Shown: positions 32,836 to 44,515 of the stretch, piece after piece
How positions within the stretch are numbered: the first letter of the stretch is position 1
Layout: every line of letters starts with the position of its first letter
NCBI RefSeq assembly: GCF_014066305.1
Contig: NW_023501057.1
Location: 744,001 to 808,000 of the forward strand
Length of the DNA: 64,000 nucleotides
Direction: 5' to 3'
Source of the DNA: Letharia columbiana
Lineage: Eukaryota; Ascomycota; Lecanoromycetes; Lecanorales; Parmeliaceae
Position numbers and translations under genes: made by a program
Notes under the pieces: model-generated
Told to the model about the DNA's origin: nothing
Database searches by the model: none
The model's input: only the letters and a program-made list of their open reading frames with translations

Positions 32836-33558
32836 ATGGCTGTCAAACAACGCAGTGGAATCGCTGTTGGTCTCAACAAAGGCCATGTATGTCTACTCTC
32901 TCCCTCTTATCGTTCATGATGGAGCTGTGCTGTAGGCCTCGTCAGCTTTGGAGCATGGGAGCTAACGGACTTGCTCGAGTAGAAAACCACCCCTCGCGAA
33001 TCGTCACGCATATCACGCACCAAAGGACACTTGAGCAAGCGTACCGCGTTCGTAAGAGAGATCGTTAAGGAGGTGTCTGGGTAGGTCATCTGTCCCACCA
33101 CGTCTTGAGTACGGGAGCAGGAAAGCATCAGGTCTACTTGATTGGAGCCCGAAAGTGTCGAAACCTGTGCCAACACGCGAGATGTTGGACTGTGTATCCT
33201 GCAACAAACCCCGCCTGGGCGGCATACTGGCGGCTCAAGTCAAGGGACTGTAGCTGATCCGCCTTGACCAATAGACTAGCACCGTATGAGCGTCGTGTGA
33301 TCGAATTACTCCGCAACAGCAAGGACAAGCGTGCCCGCAAGCTAGCGAAGAAGCGAGTACGTATTGCCTTCCTTCGACTCCTACCGAACTCTTTCGAGTA
33401 TCTACCCTGCACTATTTGAAGCTTTCTAGACTTGCTCTTGGACGGGTACCGGCTGACACTCATGGCTTGAATTACAGCTCGGGACGTTTGGACGTGCGAA
33501 GCGAAAGGTTGATGAGTTGCAAGGTGTCATTGCCGAGTCAAGAAGGGCTGGACATTAG
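32836..33558 (+). CDS. rpl36: 60S ribosomal protein eL36
   Basis: Structural protein of the large cytosolic ribosomal subunit. Four short exons (32836-32886, 32983-33080, 33275-33356, 33478-33558) give 103 residues, the standard length. The sequence runs [17 protein letters not shown], then [40 protein letters not shown], and [20 protein letters not shown] at the end, all hallmarks of eL36. Introns of 96, 194 and 121 nt are longer than elsewhere in the window, as is common in fungal ribosomal protein genes. Confidence 0.96.
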
Positions 33559-33914
33559 ATGAGGGTGTTCGGAGCTGGAGGACTTGCGGACGCGATCATG
33601 AAGACTCCTGTGTGGTCCATCTTACGGGTTAGCTTGATGGACCGAGATGGTGAGATGCAGGTTTTGACCTTCTGAACAAGTGGAACCTCGTGCCATTGCA
33701 CCCTGTGCTGTCTATGGCGGCTCGCTCGTGACACACAGCAAAGGCTTCACGGCTATCTATTCCAACTCCATGTAGATGCTACTTGCGTGCTCCGTCTAAA
33801 CCATGCTCGCTAATGTCAAGATGTACCATAACGTCGTGCACCATCGCTCACCCGAAGAAGGCCTTCAAGATCCCCGCACGTACCCGTTGTCTTTATCAAA
33901 ATCGTGCTTTGTTG
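33559..33914. other. Convergent intergenic region
   Basis: 3' flanks of RPL36 (+) and the UBX-domain gene (-). Nothing recognised. Confidence 0.5.
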
Positions 33915-35534
33915 TCACTTCTTTCCTGGCAACTTAAGCCATCTAGGCACGCCTCCCTTCCTTTCCCGCCCTTCGTCCTTCTGCTTTCCTTTTCCCTCGA
34001 CCGTTTCATTCGCTTTCTCGACCGTTTCGACACTTTCTATTTCCTTGACTTCGATTTGCTTGGCTTTGTTCTGGAATTCGGGTTTCAGCACGCTGCCTGC
34101 CCTTACTTCACTGCTTGCTCCAACTTCCCATAGGACATTAACAAGCACGCGTCCGGCCATGCCCAGATCACCTATCAGCCTCACGTTGCCGTCTTTGGGT
34201 AGACTCCTCGGTCCCTGCGCTGAGCTGAAATTGAGGGAAAACGGCTCGTTCTCTTTCTCCATGAGGCCTTTGACAAAGTCGTAAAGTGTGGTCGATGTAT
34301 CCAGGTGTGAGAATGTGCTGATCACCTGCATTTGATCTGGAAAACGAACCTTGATTCCCACATCTTTTGCATCCGCAGTTTTCTTGGCTTGGGTCTCGGC
34401 CTGGACTGCGAGCTCAGCATCAGTGGGGAGGCGCCTGTTGACGCTTGATGTGGCAAGACGGGCTTGATGCAGTTTGGCGTGGGCGATGGTCGGCTCATAA
34501 TCTTTCTCGTTGAACGCTTGGCGTGAAGCTGCAGGTGTCGAGGCTGACGACGGAGCGAACACAGATATTGGGCGCTCGGGTGGGCCGGTTACGATCGTGT
34601 CTAAAGTTGGCGAAGCATCGGAGAGGAGCGCACTAGATTCAGGGCGGGCCTGAGCTTCATCGCCTATGGGCGACTGGGAAGAGAACAGAGCTGCTGACTG
34701 TTGGGAGGGCGGTTGTATTTGAGATGGCGATGAAGGCTCTTGAGGCGACGGTCTTTCGCGATCGTTGGGGGCAGGGAAGGGTTCCAAGACGGATGGACCA
34801 GACCCTGCTTTTGCTGCACTGGCCGAGTGTACACCTCCGGTCTGTTCGCCCTCAGCAGATTTGAAATATTGGTCTATCTCCACAATCGCTTCTTCGAGAG
34901 GACGCTCGGTTCTACGGAAACTGAGGCGCAAGAGAACACCCCCACTATTGAACCCCAGCTGCGCAAGAGACTTTTGCAGGTCGGCGAATGAAACAAGCTC
35001 CCTTCCCATGACTTGTACTACTGGAGTCTCATAGAACAGTCTTCCGGAACCGCTCGCCCCAGTCTCCATTTGTGGTATCCCGCGACCAGTGAAGTTCCTG
35101 CTGGGCTCCGAGCCCGTCGATCCAGACTCGAAGTGTCTTAGTAGCAGCCATATTGTGGTTGTGCTTGGGAATTTTCCCGTGAGTCTGTTTGACGCGCCCG
35201 ATTCTGAGTCCGGAAGCTGTAGAGCCACAGAGACAACTGAGGGCGAGCGCGACAGAACAACTACTTGTAGCTTGGCACCTGAGGATAAACCTGAGAGCCG
35301 GATGGGCTGTGAAAGATCAAGGGTCTTATTACTATTATTCCTATCCACAAATGCACATTAGCATAATCTTGATCAAAGTCGTAGTGGGACCTCCTACTTA
35401 AGGCCATGACGGGAGGCGTCTAAGCCGAGCTTTGTGCATGCTTCCTGTAAGACGTCGGCGAGGTGCTTGGCAGGCGTTGTTTTTATGACAGCCCGGCGTG
35501 CGGATGAGTCTAGAACAACAACGTGGGAGGCCAT
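33915..35534 (-). CDS. TUG/ASPSCR1-like UBX domain protein
   Basis: Probable Cdc48/p97 cofactor of the TUG (ASPSCR1, UBXD9) type. Exons 35534-35398 and 35340-33915 give 520 residues. The N-terminus MASHVVVLDSSARRAVIKTT begins a ubiquitin-like TUG-UBL domain, followed by SQPIRLSGLSSGAKLQVVVL. The second ubiquitin-like part (LGFNSGGVLLRLSFRRTERP) is in the middle and the UBX domain is near residues 390-480 (VGIKVRFPDQMQVISTF ... GRVLVNVLWEVGA). Between them lies a Ser/Pro/Gln-rich linker; the C-terminus is Lys/Glu-rich. It diverges from ARPC1 across 551 bp. Confidence 0.85.
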
Positions 35535-36085
35535 AGGTTGTAGATTGGAGCCCAGTGGAACAAGTGGTCCTTAAAGGACGGGTACGTGCTGGCGGATTAT
35601 CTTGCTGAGTAGTGGAACCCTTTGTCAAGCGGGCATTTCAACGGCCTGAATGTACAGGATTGATCCCCTGTCGCGTGCAGTGGGACAAGAGTTGTAGAAT
35701 AGAAGAGAAAATAGTCTGTGAAGCTGGAAGTCTCGAAGTTTGCCGTGTGCTCAATAGGGTGGTGGGGTGGTTTTATGGTTTTAGGGTTAAGATGCGGAGA
35801 AACGAGAAAGATTATTTGGTGGATACTCCCGCGCCGGACGGCCAAGATGTTTAAAGTAGACTTTTTGGCCACACGAGTAGGGCGGCGGTCACCCTAGACC
35901 TGATAGGGGGTGATTTCGGGGTACATTCTGTATATTTTGGCATGGTGTTTCAGCTCCCCCCCCCCTTCCTCCAATCCCCTCTGACGGCACCACCAGCGAC
36001 GACAGCATAATTCCCTTACATCTCGGCCAGATACCTTGAGGCAACGGCGATAGTAGAGAGCTACTCCTGTCGCTCGTTATTCGCA
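35535..36085. promoter_or_regulatory. Divergent upstream region (UBX protein / ARPC1)
   Basis: Two start codons point outward from this 551-bp region. It contains a C10 run near 35957. No TATA box or known factor site stands out. Confidence 0.45.
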
Positions 36086-37343
36086 ATGGTTTCACCCGAC
36101 GTCCACCACCTTTTCCATCACCCAATCGCAGACCATTCCTTCTCCGCAGACAGGCAGACACTAGCTGTGGCCAGAGACAACAACGTTGAGCTCTACAGCA
36201 GGTCTGGGAACAAGTTCAGCTTGCAAGATGAGCTGAAGGGACACGACAAGACTGTAACAAGTGTCGACATTGCGCCGAGTACCGGGCGAATCGTCACTTG
36301 CTCGCAAGGTGTGTCTGGGGAAAAGGTTAAAGGTACTATGGAAAAAGGCTGACTTGTGGACTCGCAGATCGCAACGCATACGTTTGGGAACCGTCACCTT
36401 CCGGCTGGAAGCCTACGCTCGTATTACTCCGCATCAATCGCGCAGCTACATTTGTACGGTGGTCTCCATCGGAGAAGAAATTCGCGGTCGGCTCTGGTGC
36501 CCGGGTCATTGCAGTCTGTTATTTTGAGGAGGAGAATGATTGGTGGGTGTCGAAGCATTTGAAGAAGCCCATACGAAGTACCATCACAACTGTGGCATGG
36601 CACCCCAACTCGGTCCTTTTGGCGGCGGGATCTACAGATGCGCATGCGAGGGTGTTCTCGAGCTTTATCAAGGGGGTCGATGCTAGACCCGAGAGCAGTG
36701 TCTGGGGCGAAAGACTGCCTTTCAACACTGTGTGTGGAGAATTTTTAAATAACTCAGCGGGTTGGGTACATGGCTGTGCTTTTTCGCCAAGCGGCAACGC
36801 TCTGGCGTTCACTGCACATGATAGTAGTATCACAGTCGTCTATCCAAGCGGTCCTGATGAGCCTCCCACCGCCGTCGTCAGCCTTAGCACGCAACTCCTG
36901 CCCTTCCTGAGCCTGATCTGGAATGGAGAGAGCGAAATCATTGCTGCTGGATATGTAAGTAATCTTCATGCCTATGGGAACCTGCAGCTGACGCTGGGCA
37001 GGACTGCGAAGTATACAGACTGCGGGGTAACGAGCAAGGCTGGCAGATTGTAGGCTCCATGGAGTCGAAGGGCAGGCCCGGATTGGAGGAAATGCGTGAA
37101 GAATCTGCTCTGAACATGTTTAGGCAAATGGATCTAAAAGGAAAGAGCAAGGACGATACCCAGCTCAAGACAGTGCACCAGAACACCATCGCCACAATTA
37201 GAACTTATGATGAAGCTGGCGGAACCGTCAGAAAGTTCAGCTGTGAGTACCCGCTGGTAGTTGGGGGTTCAGGAAGAACGTCCACATGCTAATTCTTCGC
37301 AGCCAGCGGTGTTGATGGACGAGTGGTCATATGGTCCACATGA
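36086..37343 (+). CDS. arc40: Arp2/3 complex subunit 1 (p40, ARPC1), WD40 protein
   Basis: WD40 beta-propeller subunit of the Arp2/3 actin-nucleating complex at cortical actin patches. Four exons (36086-36308, 36368-36954, 37002-37242, 37303-37343) give 363 residues. Blades are visible as LKGHDKTVTSVDIAPSTGRI, RNAYVWEP, TFVRWSPSEKKFAVGSG, ITTVAWHPNSVLLAAGSTD and WVHGCAFSPSGNALAFTAHD. The last blade is SGVDGRVVIWST. The family insert VHQNTIATIRTYDEAG before the last blade is present. N-terminal HHLFHHPIADHSFSADRQTL matches ARPC1. Confidence 0.94.
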
Positions 37344-39179
37344 GATGAGGGCTTTGTATCGATTCCAAAAAGTATACAACGCATATCTTCCAGGGCGCTT
37401 CGCACTGATATGAGAAGAATCCCCCAGTCAATGGCCATTGAAGATTAGAAGGGGTTCATGTCGACTGAGGAAAAAGTACAATAGATAAATTCTGTCGTTA
37501 TAGAACCCTCTGGATGCCAGAAGTAGGGTGATATTCTAGAAGGCGGTGGTCCAGACTATGATTTTCTCCACAGCCCCTTTTTGTTTCCTCAAGCCCATTC
37601 CTATTTATCATCACTTGCCGAAGCATACTTCATGACATGGTTCTCATCCAGCGGCCGCCTCGATTTCTGAAAGTTATACAACTTCATTGATATTGCACGT
37701 ACGTTGCTCCGCACATGAGCGACATGGCACACCAAGACCAACAGCAGGAAATAAGAGACGGTCCTAGAGACCGTGTGGTCACAGCCTAGACCTTTGCGTC
37801 AGGAGAGATATTCGATCCTCCTAGAATCCTCATCCAATAGTACTTGGCTCCAATCCCCGACGTCAAGGAACAATTTTCTCCGCGCCCCTTCAATGCCTTC
37901 CCGAACGCAGTGATTGGCCCTTCAATATCTTATCACTTGGCACACTGACACACGCACACTTTTAGGTCCCTGATGCTGGGGAGAGTTTCTCAAGTCACAA
38001 TTCTCAAGAATTACCCCTGTCTCGGCGTAACAGCCAGTCTATGAGAGCAGAAGAGCACTATGCGGGGCCAGCCTTCGAAAATGCTGCAAGTAGCACCAAT
38101 CCAGTTTCTCTAGCAGATGGGGCGAGCTCTGCATCACCGATCGCCTCCGCAGTGAGCCAGAGTCCAGCGAGTGACGCAGGAGTCGACCATCATCCTGCAG
38201 CCGCTGCTCCCATAATTATCGAAAGTTAGGCGAACCTGCTTCAGACCAACGAAAGCATCTGCACCATGGTTGCCTCAAATCGAGTGCAGCTCTCGTACCA
38301 GGTTCCCCCCAGCATCTCCGCGCTCTGCCGCCAACGCTCGCCGATTCCAGCCCTATGCAACCGACGGCTTTCTATGTCGCTCTGGTAGGGGTTGGGTGAG
38401 CTCCCAGTGCTGTTGGCTAGACTACGTACGGATTTTCGGAGCCCCAATTTTCTCCTTCAGACGTAGTCTTGAGGCTTAAGACATATATTATGTTGGGTGT
38501 GTTTACTCTCGAAAATGATTCCGAGGCTCAAAACACCCTCTCAAATAAGCAACACTGACAGCGAAATTGGAATCAAGACTGCGCAAATTGCGGATACACT
38601 GTGGCACCAGGCCGTGGAAGCTGAAGATCACGCGGAAAGACTTGAAAGCGTGTACCGCGTGGGCAGTTTGTATTCATTAGTAGAGAGTGTAGTGAGTGGT
38701 GCTCTCGCGGCATTAGCAGGGCAAACGATGGGAGAGGAGGCATTGTACGTGACCGTCATGGCGAGTGAAGATCTGTACAGTTCGCTACTGTGGTAGCAGG
38801 CAAAGGGGGAGCTGGATGGACTGTTGGAGCAATTCATAGAATCCTAGAAGGGCTCATATCAGCGAAAATGAGCGAGCACTAGAAATGGGAATGGATCGTG
38901 ATCTTATGGGTTCAGCAATACGGTGCTAAGTGAGAGGATTTGGTACGAAGAGACGGCATGGCGAATAATTGGACATGTTCAGATATAGAGCATATTACCA
39001 GTAGGCGAAGTGGTGAAGCGAAATATGATACGTACGAGAGTAGTTTTGTTGCCAAGTCCGCCTGAGTTGGGGGAGTGGTAGGAATCCAGAATTTCTTAGA
39101 AAGCCATCGCCGTCTTCGGAACAGCACAAGGGGAGAAAATTCATTGTACCTCAATTCTTGGGAGTACAGGGATTTGAAC
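37344..39179. other. 1.8-kb region without a supported gene
   Basis: A 62-codon frame at 38041-38229 (Ala/Ser-rich, starting MRAEEHYAGPAFEN) and a 99-codon frame at 38497-38796 are the best candidates, but neither shows a domain or convincing splicing. They could be remnants of an accessory gene. Confidence 0.4.
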
Positions 39180-39922
39180 ATGAAGATTCTGACAGTGAAC
39201 TTCCTGACCTGTGCCGTCAAAGCATGCAAGACTTCTTCCCTTTCCTTTCCCCTCCATTTTAAAGACGCGGAGCTCGAGCAGTCGGACATTGAGTACAATG
39301 CTTCATTTCTACGGAACATCCTTCCTAGGATAGACTGGGAAGCGTTCAAAATTACTGCTAACGAGGTATGTGCCTCGTGTCAGCCACTCAGAATTTTTGC
39401 TGTTCTCCTTTGCATACATATATCCAATAAGTATGACCTTGCACCACGTCTATACTCTATCGCTGTTTCCTCAATCACGACGTCTCGATCAACCCTCCAA
39501 TTTTTGTTTATGGAGCTAGTCACTACTCACCGCTTCTCATCTTTAGCTCGGCTTCACTACCGTTCCCAGTGAAAAGCCAACAATCTCCGCTCCCACGACG
39601 GATCTTTCAACTCCTGACATCGTCAACACGACCTCCCATACGGAAGTTTCCCACGACAAGGTAATGCGAGACCTGCACACCCTTCTCCTCGAGACCGAAG
39701 TTCGCGAGGGTAAGATGGTATGCGGCAATTGTGGGCATGAGTACAGGATAAAGGAGGGGATTGCCAATTTTCTGTTGCCCAGTCATCTTGGTGAGCTGTC
39801 TCCGTTCATACTTGTGATTTTTACTCTACATTTACGGCTTGATCTGCAAGAATCTGCTTCTTGTCTTCTAAGCAGTCAAGCCAATCTATGGAAAGGGTCT
39901 TGGCTCATCGGTTGTAGTCTGA
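39180..39922 (+). CDS. trm112: Trm112, activator subunit of several methyltransferases
   Basis: Small zinc-binding partner that activates Bud23, Trm9, Trm11 and Mtq2 methyltransferases, acting on rRNA, tRNA and eRF1. Exons 39180-39365, 39547-39790 and 39876-39922 give 158 residues. It starts MKILTVNFLTCAVKACKTSS and continues FPLHFKDAELEQSDIEYNAS and FLRNILPRIDWEAFKITANE, the family signature; the second zinc half is MVCGNCGHEYRIKEGIANFL. Fungal Trm112 usually ends LLPSHLV; here the last intron is followed by V plus 14 extra residues (KPIYGKGLGSSVVV), so the C-terminus may be longer than normal or use another acceptor. BUD23 lies 18 kb away. Confidence 0.92.
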
Positions 39923-40451
39923 CCGAGCATGGACCATCCGAAGGATATTCGGTGAAAGTGCATGTCTGGAGAAGGCCGCAGATGGAACATTGAAGCACGC
40001 TCGAGGATATCCAAAGGTTAGACAACTAAAAAAGCGAGGTGTTTTAGCAGAATTCGAATGACGCTAGGGCACGGAGCCTGTTCGCATTCTTGACATATTT
40101 CTCCATTTCTGAAGAGCAGGTTTTTGGAGACCTTCTACAAAGGTGGGGGAGATAGAGATGCTTTTCTGGATGAGCAGTGGATTTCACAGGAATCCAAGCA
40201 CCCTAAAAGCATCATATCAGATAGTGATTTAGTATACATTATTTTTCGGCGACCTCAATGCGCACGCTTCCAGATAGCTGACCCAAGCACCCAGCCCTTC
40301 CAGCTTGATTTTCACTGGAAGTCGCCTGACGTTTTTAGAAACGCCTTGGATGCTGTGATAGCTTGATGCAACGCTGATGGACTTGGCCGCCAAAGACTTA
40401 TCTACCAACATGACGTGTAGATATAACAAAAGTCAGACATGAAGGAAGATG
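39923..40451. other. Convergent intergenic region
   Basis: Between TRM112 (+) and SET1 (-). An 80-codon frame (40124-40366 +) shows no recognised domain. Confidence 0.45.
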
Positions 40452-43400
40452 TCAATTGAGAAAGCCTTTGCAACGTGCAGTGCCACAAAGACAAGGTATT
40501 CGATCATCGCTGCCCCATTCCCGTTCGAATTTGTAGTCATATGTGAGTTCTTCATCTGAGCAAAGATTAGTGTGAGCTTCGGGGAAGAAGAGAGGTAGTA
40601 GAAGAAGAAGAGACCTACTTTGCCCAATGTCCCGGAGGGCATAGATGACAATTCGCTTGCTGCCTTCTACTTTGATGATCTTGGCGGTGCAATTTGGATC
40701 ACAGCTGTGATTGATGAAACGTGCGATGCCACCGCGCTTCGTAGCGTCGATGACGGTATTTTCGTCGATTCTGAAAAGGTAGCTGCTGCCGATCCCGCTC
40801 TTCAAGTATTGCCGTTCTCGCATGTCGGCCACCTGCTGTCGCACCTTCTCGCCAACGTACTCTATGATCATGTCATTGGCAGCGATGTTCTCCATTGCGT
40901 AAAGTCCCCAATTGTGGATGGCAGAACGAGCAAATTTGACAGGCTTCTTTCGTTTCTTGAGCTGATTGAAGCGGATCGCGTCACCTTCGCCATTGGATGT
41001 GGCCAGCACCTGTTTTTGGGCGGCAATATCGGCGACGAGACGACGATTGTTGACACGGTTCGACCGTGAGGACGACTTGGATTGGGTTTTCGCCAACGCC
41101 AGCGCCACGGCTTCCGCAGCGGCAGCAACAGGGTCATCCTTCGCCTGGGCTTCCCGTTCTTCGCGAGCTTTCTGAACCTTGATCCGATGGGGCAGGTACT
41201 TGGACTTTTCCGACTCCAAGATTTTCGTGGTCCCTTCAGTCCTGGCGCAGCCTGTGGAGTTTGGTACATAATAACCGTCGATGTTGGTCTCGGCTCTAAT
41301 GACGCCCCTCTCACCACCACGATTAAGCGCCTTGATCTCTTTTTGCTTCCAGGCCCATAGGGAGACATTACCCAGACTTGCCTCGGATCGATCAGCCAGG
41401 ACTTGTCGCAGGTATCGTAGGTCTTCTTCGTCTTTGACATTATGCTGCCATCCGTCCAAGTCAAGCACTACATTCGGATCCTCAGCAACCGTGCGCTGAG
41501 GTTCCCCCTTCGTTGCACTCCATTCGTTCTCAGCTGTTGCTTGCTCTGTAGGTTCAATCACCACTTCAGGCTGGATTTCCCCAATCTTCGGAGCATTTGC
41601 CATTATCTCATTAAATTCAGCCTTGGCTTGCCGCTTCTTGAGGGCTTCTCGCTCTTCGAAGACCTGCTTCTTGGTCTTCTTCTTCTTTCCTTTTGTCTGT
41701 TTTGATGTTACCAATCTGCTCTCGGAATCGAGGTCCGGCGTTTCGCTAATATCTTTCGATGGATTGTCAGCTAGACCGTCCATTTCAAAGAACTGGATGC
41801 CTGTGACCGAAGAATCGATCTCTATTGTCGAAGAAGGTACAAGGACATTTCCGTCGTCTTTGCTAATCCCGAATAACTCTTCATCTTCCTTCTGCTTCTT
41901 TTTGTCAGCAATGTCCTGGATAAGTCGTTTTCTCTTCTTGGACGTTTGTTGAACTTTGCTGGCATCCCGAGAAATCTCCTGATCTATATCGGTCATAGCT
42001 GGCGTGACATCATCAGTATCTTCCTCGTCAGGCATCGTACTCCATGCTGAAGCTCTACTGTGCCGGCGAGTTTTCTTCGGTGTTGGGTTGGTGCTCTCGT
42101 TTTCCGACATGTCTGACGCAATGCTCATCCGGCTCGCTGGCCTACTGTCCTGCTCTTCGGTATCTCTTGTGAAAGTAGTACGCCGTTCATCTTCCGAATC
42201 CTCGTCATCGTCTCGAAATGTGGGCAAACGATGGTGAAGTCCACGGACTGCCATCTTCTTAGGAGCTTTCTGCTTACGCCGTTCATCTGTGAAACCAACG
42301 TTCTCTCGCTTACCACCGACTCCTTTCCGAATTCTGGGCAGAGTAGTAACGTTCAACGTCGAAGTCGCCAGGGGCCGACGGCCATTGATCAAGACATCGC
42401 TCCTCGAATCTGGCGTACCGTTTGGCGGTGTTTCGCTCATGTCAAATTTGGAACCGCTTCCTCTCCTGTCGTTCGGATCTGTGATATTCAGTCTCCGTCT
42501 TTTATCCGCATGCCGGTCAGGATCCAGAAAGTCATATAGAGTTGGTGCTGCAAGCTTGAGTCGGACATCCTGCATGAGCTTGACTTGGAGCTCAGTTCTG
42601 AGAACTTCTGCCGCTTCGCTGACGGGGTCGAGGTTCTTAGCTCTTTGCTTTTTTTCCTCCTCGAGATCCAGCTCATCCTCCCTTTGAACCCTTTCCCGCT
42701 CTGCCTTTTCACGTTGCTCTGCAATAGCTCTCTCAGGAGTGGGGCTTCTTTCGTAATTGGGATTTCCAAACTCATGACACTCCATGTTCATGATGTAGGT
42801 GAACAATTCACGCAAACGATACGCTTTGTAGCATTTGACCGCAGCTTCCTCGCCTCGTTTCGAATTCTCGAATATCACATAATACCCTGTCTTGTCGCAC
42901 CTCACTTGCTCCCAATTCTCGTTCTTGAGTCTCTTCTTCAGATGTGGTACCGTTTTAGGCATTACAGGCACGTAACAATGAGCAATGAAGATATACGGAT
43001 CGCGCTTAATTTGATCCAATATGGGCTTCTCCTCTATCGAGCCTGGGTAGTCGACTTCCGCAGCCTTTCTGGAAGCATCGAATTGCGAAGGTGGCTGTTG
43101 TATTGCAGTGGATCGTGGTAATGGCGTCGTTGGTACTAGTGGTGGTGGCAGGTTGGGCCGCACAGGAAATTTCGCAGAAGGACCTTTTGGCGCAGATGGA
43201 GGAGGCCCCGGTATCTCCATACTCGTTTCCTTCTTTGGCATTTCCACCTTTTTCTCTTTGTATCGCTGTCTTTCCTTGGCCTTGGCCAGTGCACGCCGGC
43301 CCACAGACCCATCACGATCAAGTTCAGCAAAAACAGGACAGAGACCAACCCTAGTCTGACCGTCTTTGCATTCTAGGTGAGCTTTCTTTGCAGCAGCGCT

Positions 43401-44515
43401 TGCAGATGTGGCCGGCCCGCCGCGAAGCGACCGACTGTCCTTGTATCTAATAAGGCATATACCCAGAAAGCTACCGTTCTCCGGATCAGTGTGACTAGTG
43501 ATGTCTGCTATGTCTCCAAAGCTAGAGAAAAGATGACGTATTTGGTTGACAGGGGTAAGAGGATCAAATCCGGTCACCACGATTCTAATTGGCGGTCCAG
43601 GCCCAATCGACGTTTCCTTGTCATACTGGTAAGCTTTTAATGAGTACGGTGCGATTCGGTGGCGGTTCTTGTGCTTGTTTGCAGCTCCTTTGGTATAGTT
43701 AGAAATTCTTAATCGGGGGTCTGTTGGGGAAGCCCCATCTTCCTACAAAGAAATTCCATTAGCTTGCCCAAAGCCTGAAACAAACACGTAAATGTACACA
43801 TTGCAATCAAACACACCTCTTCGCCAAATGGACTGAACTGAACCTGACGGCTTCTCTTTTCCTTTCCCTTCAGCGTTTTGTCTAAATCGGGGTCGTAAAC
43901 GGCTTGGAATCCCTTGACCTCCCCTTTGCCAGGCCGTGCCGACAGCGCGGCTGGCAGTTGGGCACGTGCAAAATCCAAGCCTCGATAAATCGACGGTCCT
44001 TCCACTTGGTCTCGCGGGGGTGATAGTGCCGAGTTTCCAGCTGAGAGATGCTCATCATGAGTTCGCCTTTTGGGCGGCGAATTATTACCATTCGCTCGAG
44101 GAGAGGAGTCCGTGTTGGTGAGGGGCGTTAGGCTTGTGGATTTGTGTGGTTCATCTTGATGCGCCATGTTGGCATCTCTGTTGACTGCACTGAAGATAGA
44201 AGATGTAGTGCTCGTAGAGCTAGTGGAGCCAACTTCATGTGCGATGTCGCTGTTCGCAATTTCGTTCTCCTCATGCGTCAGCGAGCTTGACATTGCGTTG
44301 AAATGGCCATTTGGTGTTCCGTGGGCAAGGGTGTCGATTTCGCCCTCGCCGTCAGAGGGAGCAGGAGGTGCAGAAAGCGCGCTAGAGGAACAAGACAGGC
44401 CAACGGACGGGGACTGGTGTCTTCTGCGATCCTGAGAAGCTTTGGAACGTTTTTGTTGGAGCACTGAAGGAGCAGTAGGGAAGAAATCGGCAAAGCCCTT
44501 TGACGAGCGCGACAT
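40452..44515 (-). CDS. set1: Histone H3 lysine-4 methyltransferase Set1 (COMPASS)
   Basis: Catalytic subunit of COMPASS, which methylates H3K4 in chromatin. Exons 44515-43817, 43742-40619 and 40555-40452 give 1308 residues. The N-terminus is MSRSSKGFADFFPTAPSVLQ; an RRM-like region follows at about 285-385 (VVTGFDPLTPVNQIRHLFSS). The middle is charged with basic and acidic runs. The n-SET region has a Win-like motif (GCARTEG), and the SET domain at the C-terminus contains NWGLYAMENIAANDMIIEYV, RFINHSCDPNCTAK, IVIYALRDIGQNEELTYDYK and the post-SET cysteines in CLCGTARCKGFLN. The Tyr of ELTYDY and the NHSC motif indicate an active enzyme. The last intron (63 nt) lies inside the SET domain and has no stop in frame, so a retained form would insert 21 residues there. 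Confidence 0.95.

Noticed and set aside
38041..38229. 62-codon frame as the start of a LaeA-like methyltransferase
   Set aside because: Only a low-complexity Ala/Ser N-terminus is present; no methyltransferase motif follows in any frame.
40868..41464. 198-codon frame on the minus strand inside SET1
   Set aside because: It overlaps the SET1 coding sequence in another frame and has no independent features.
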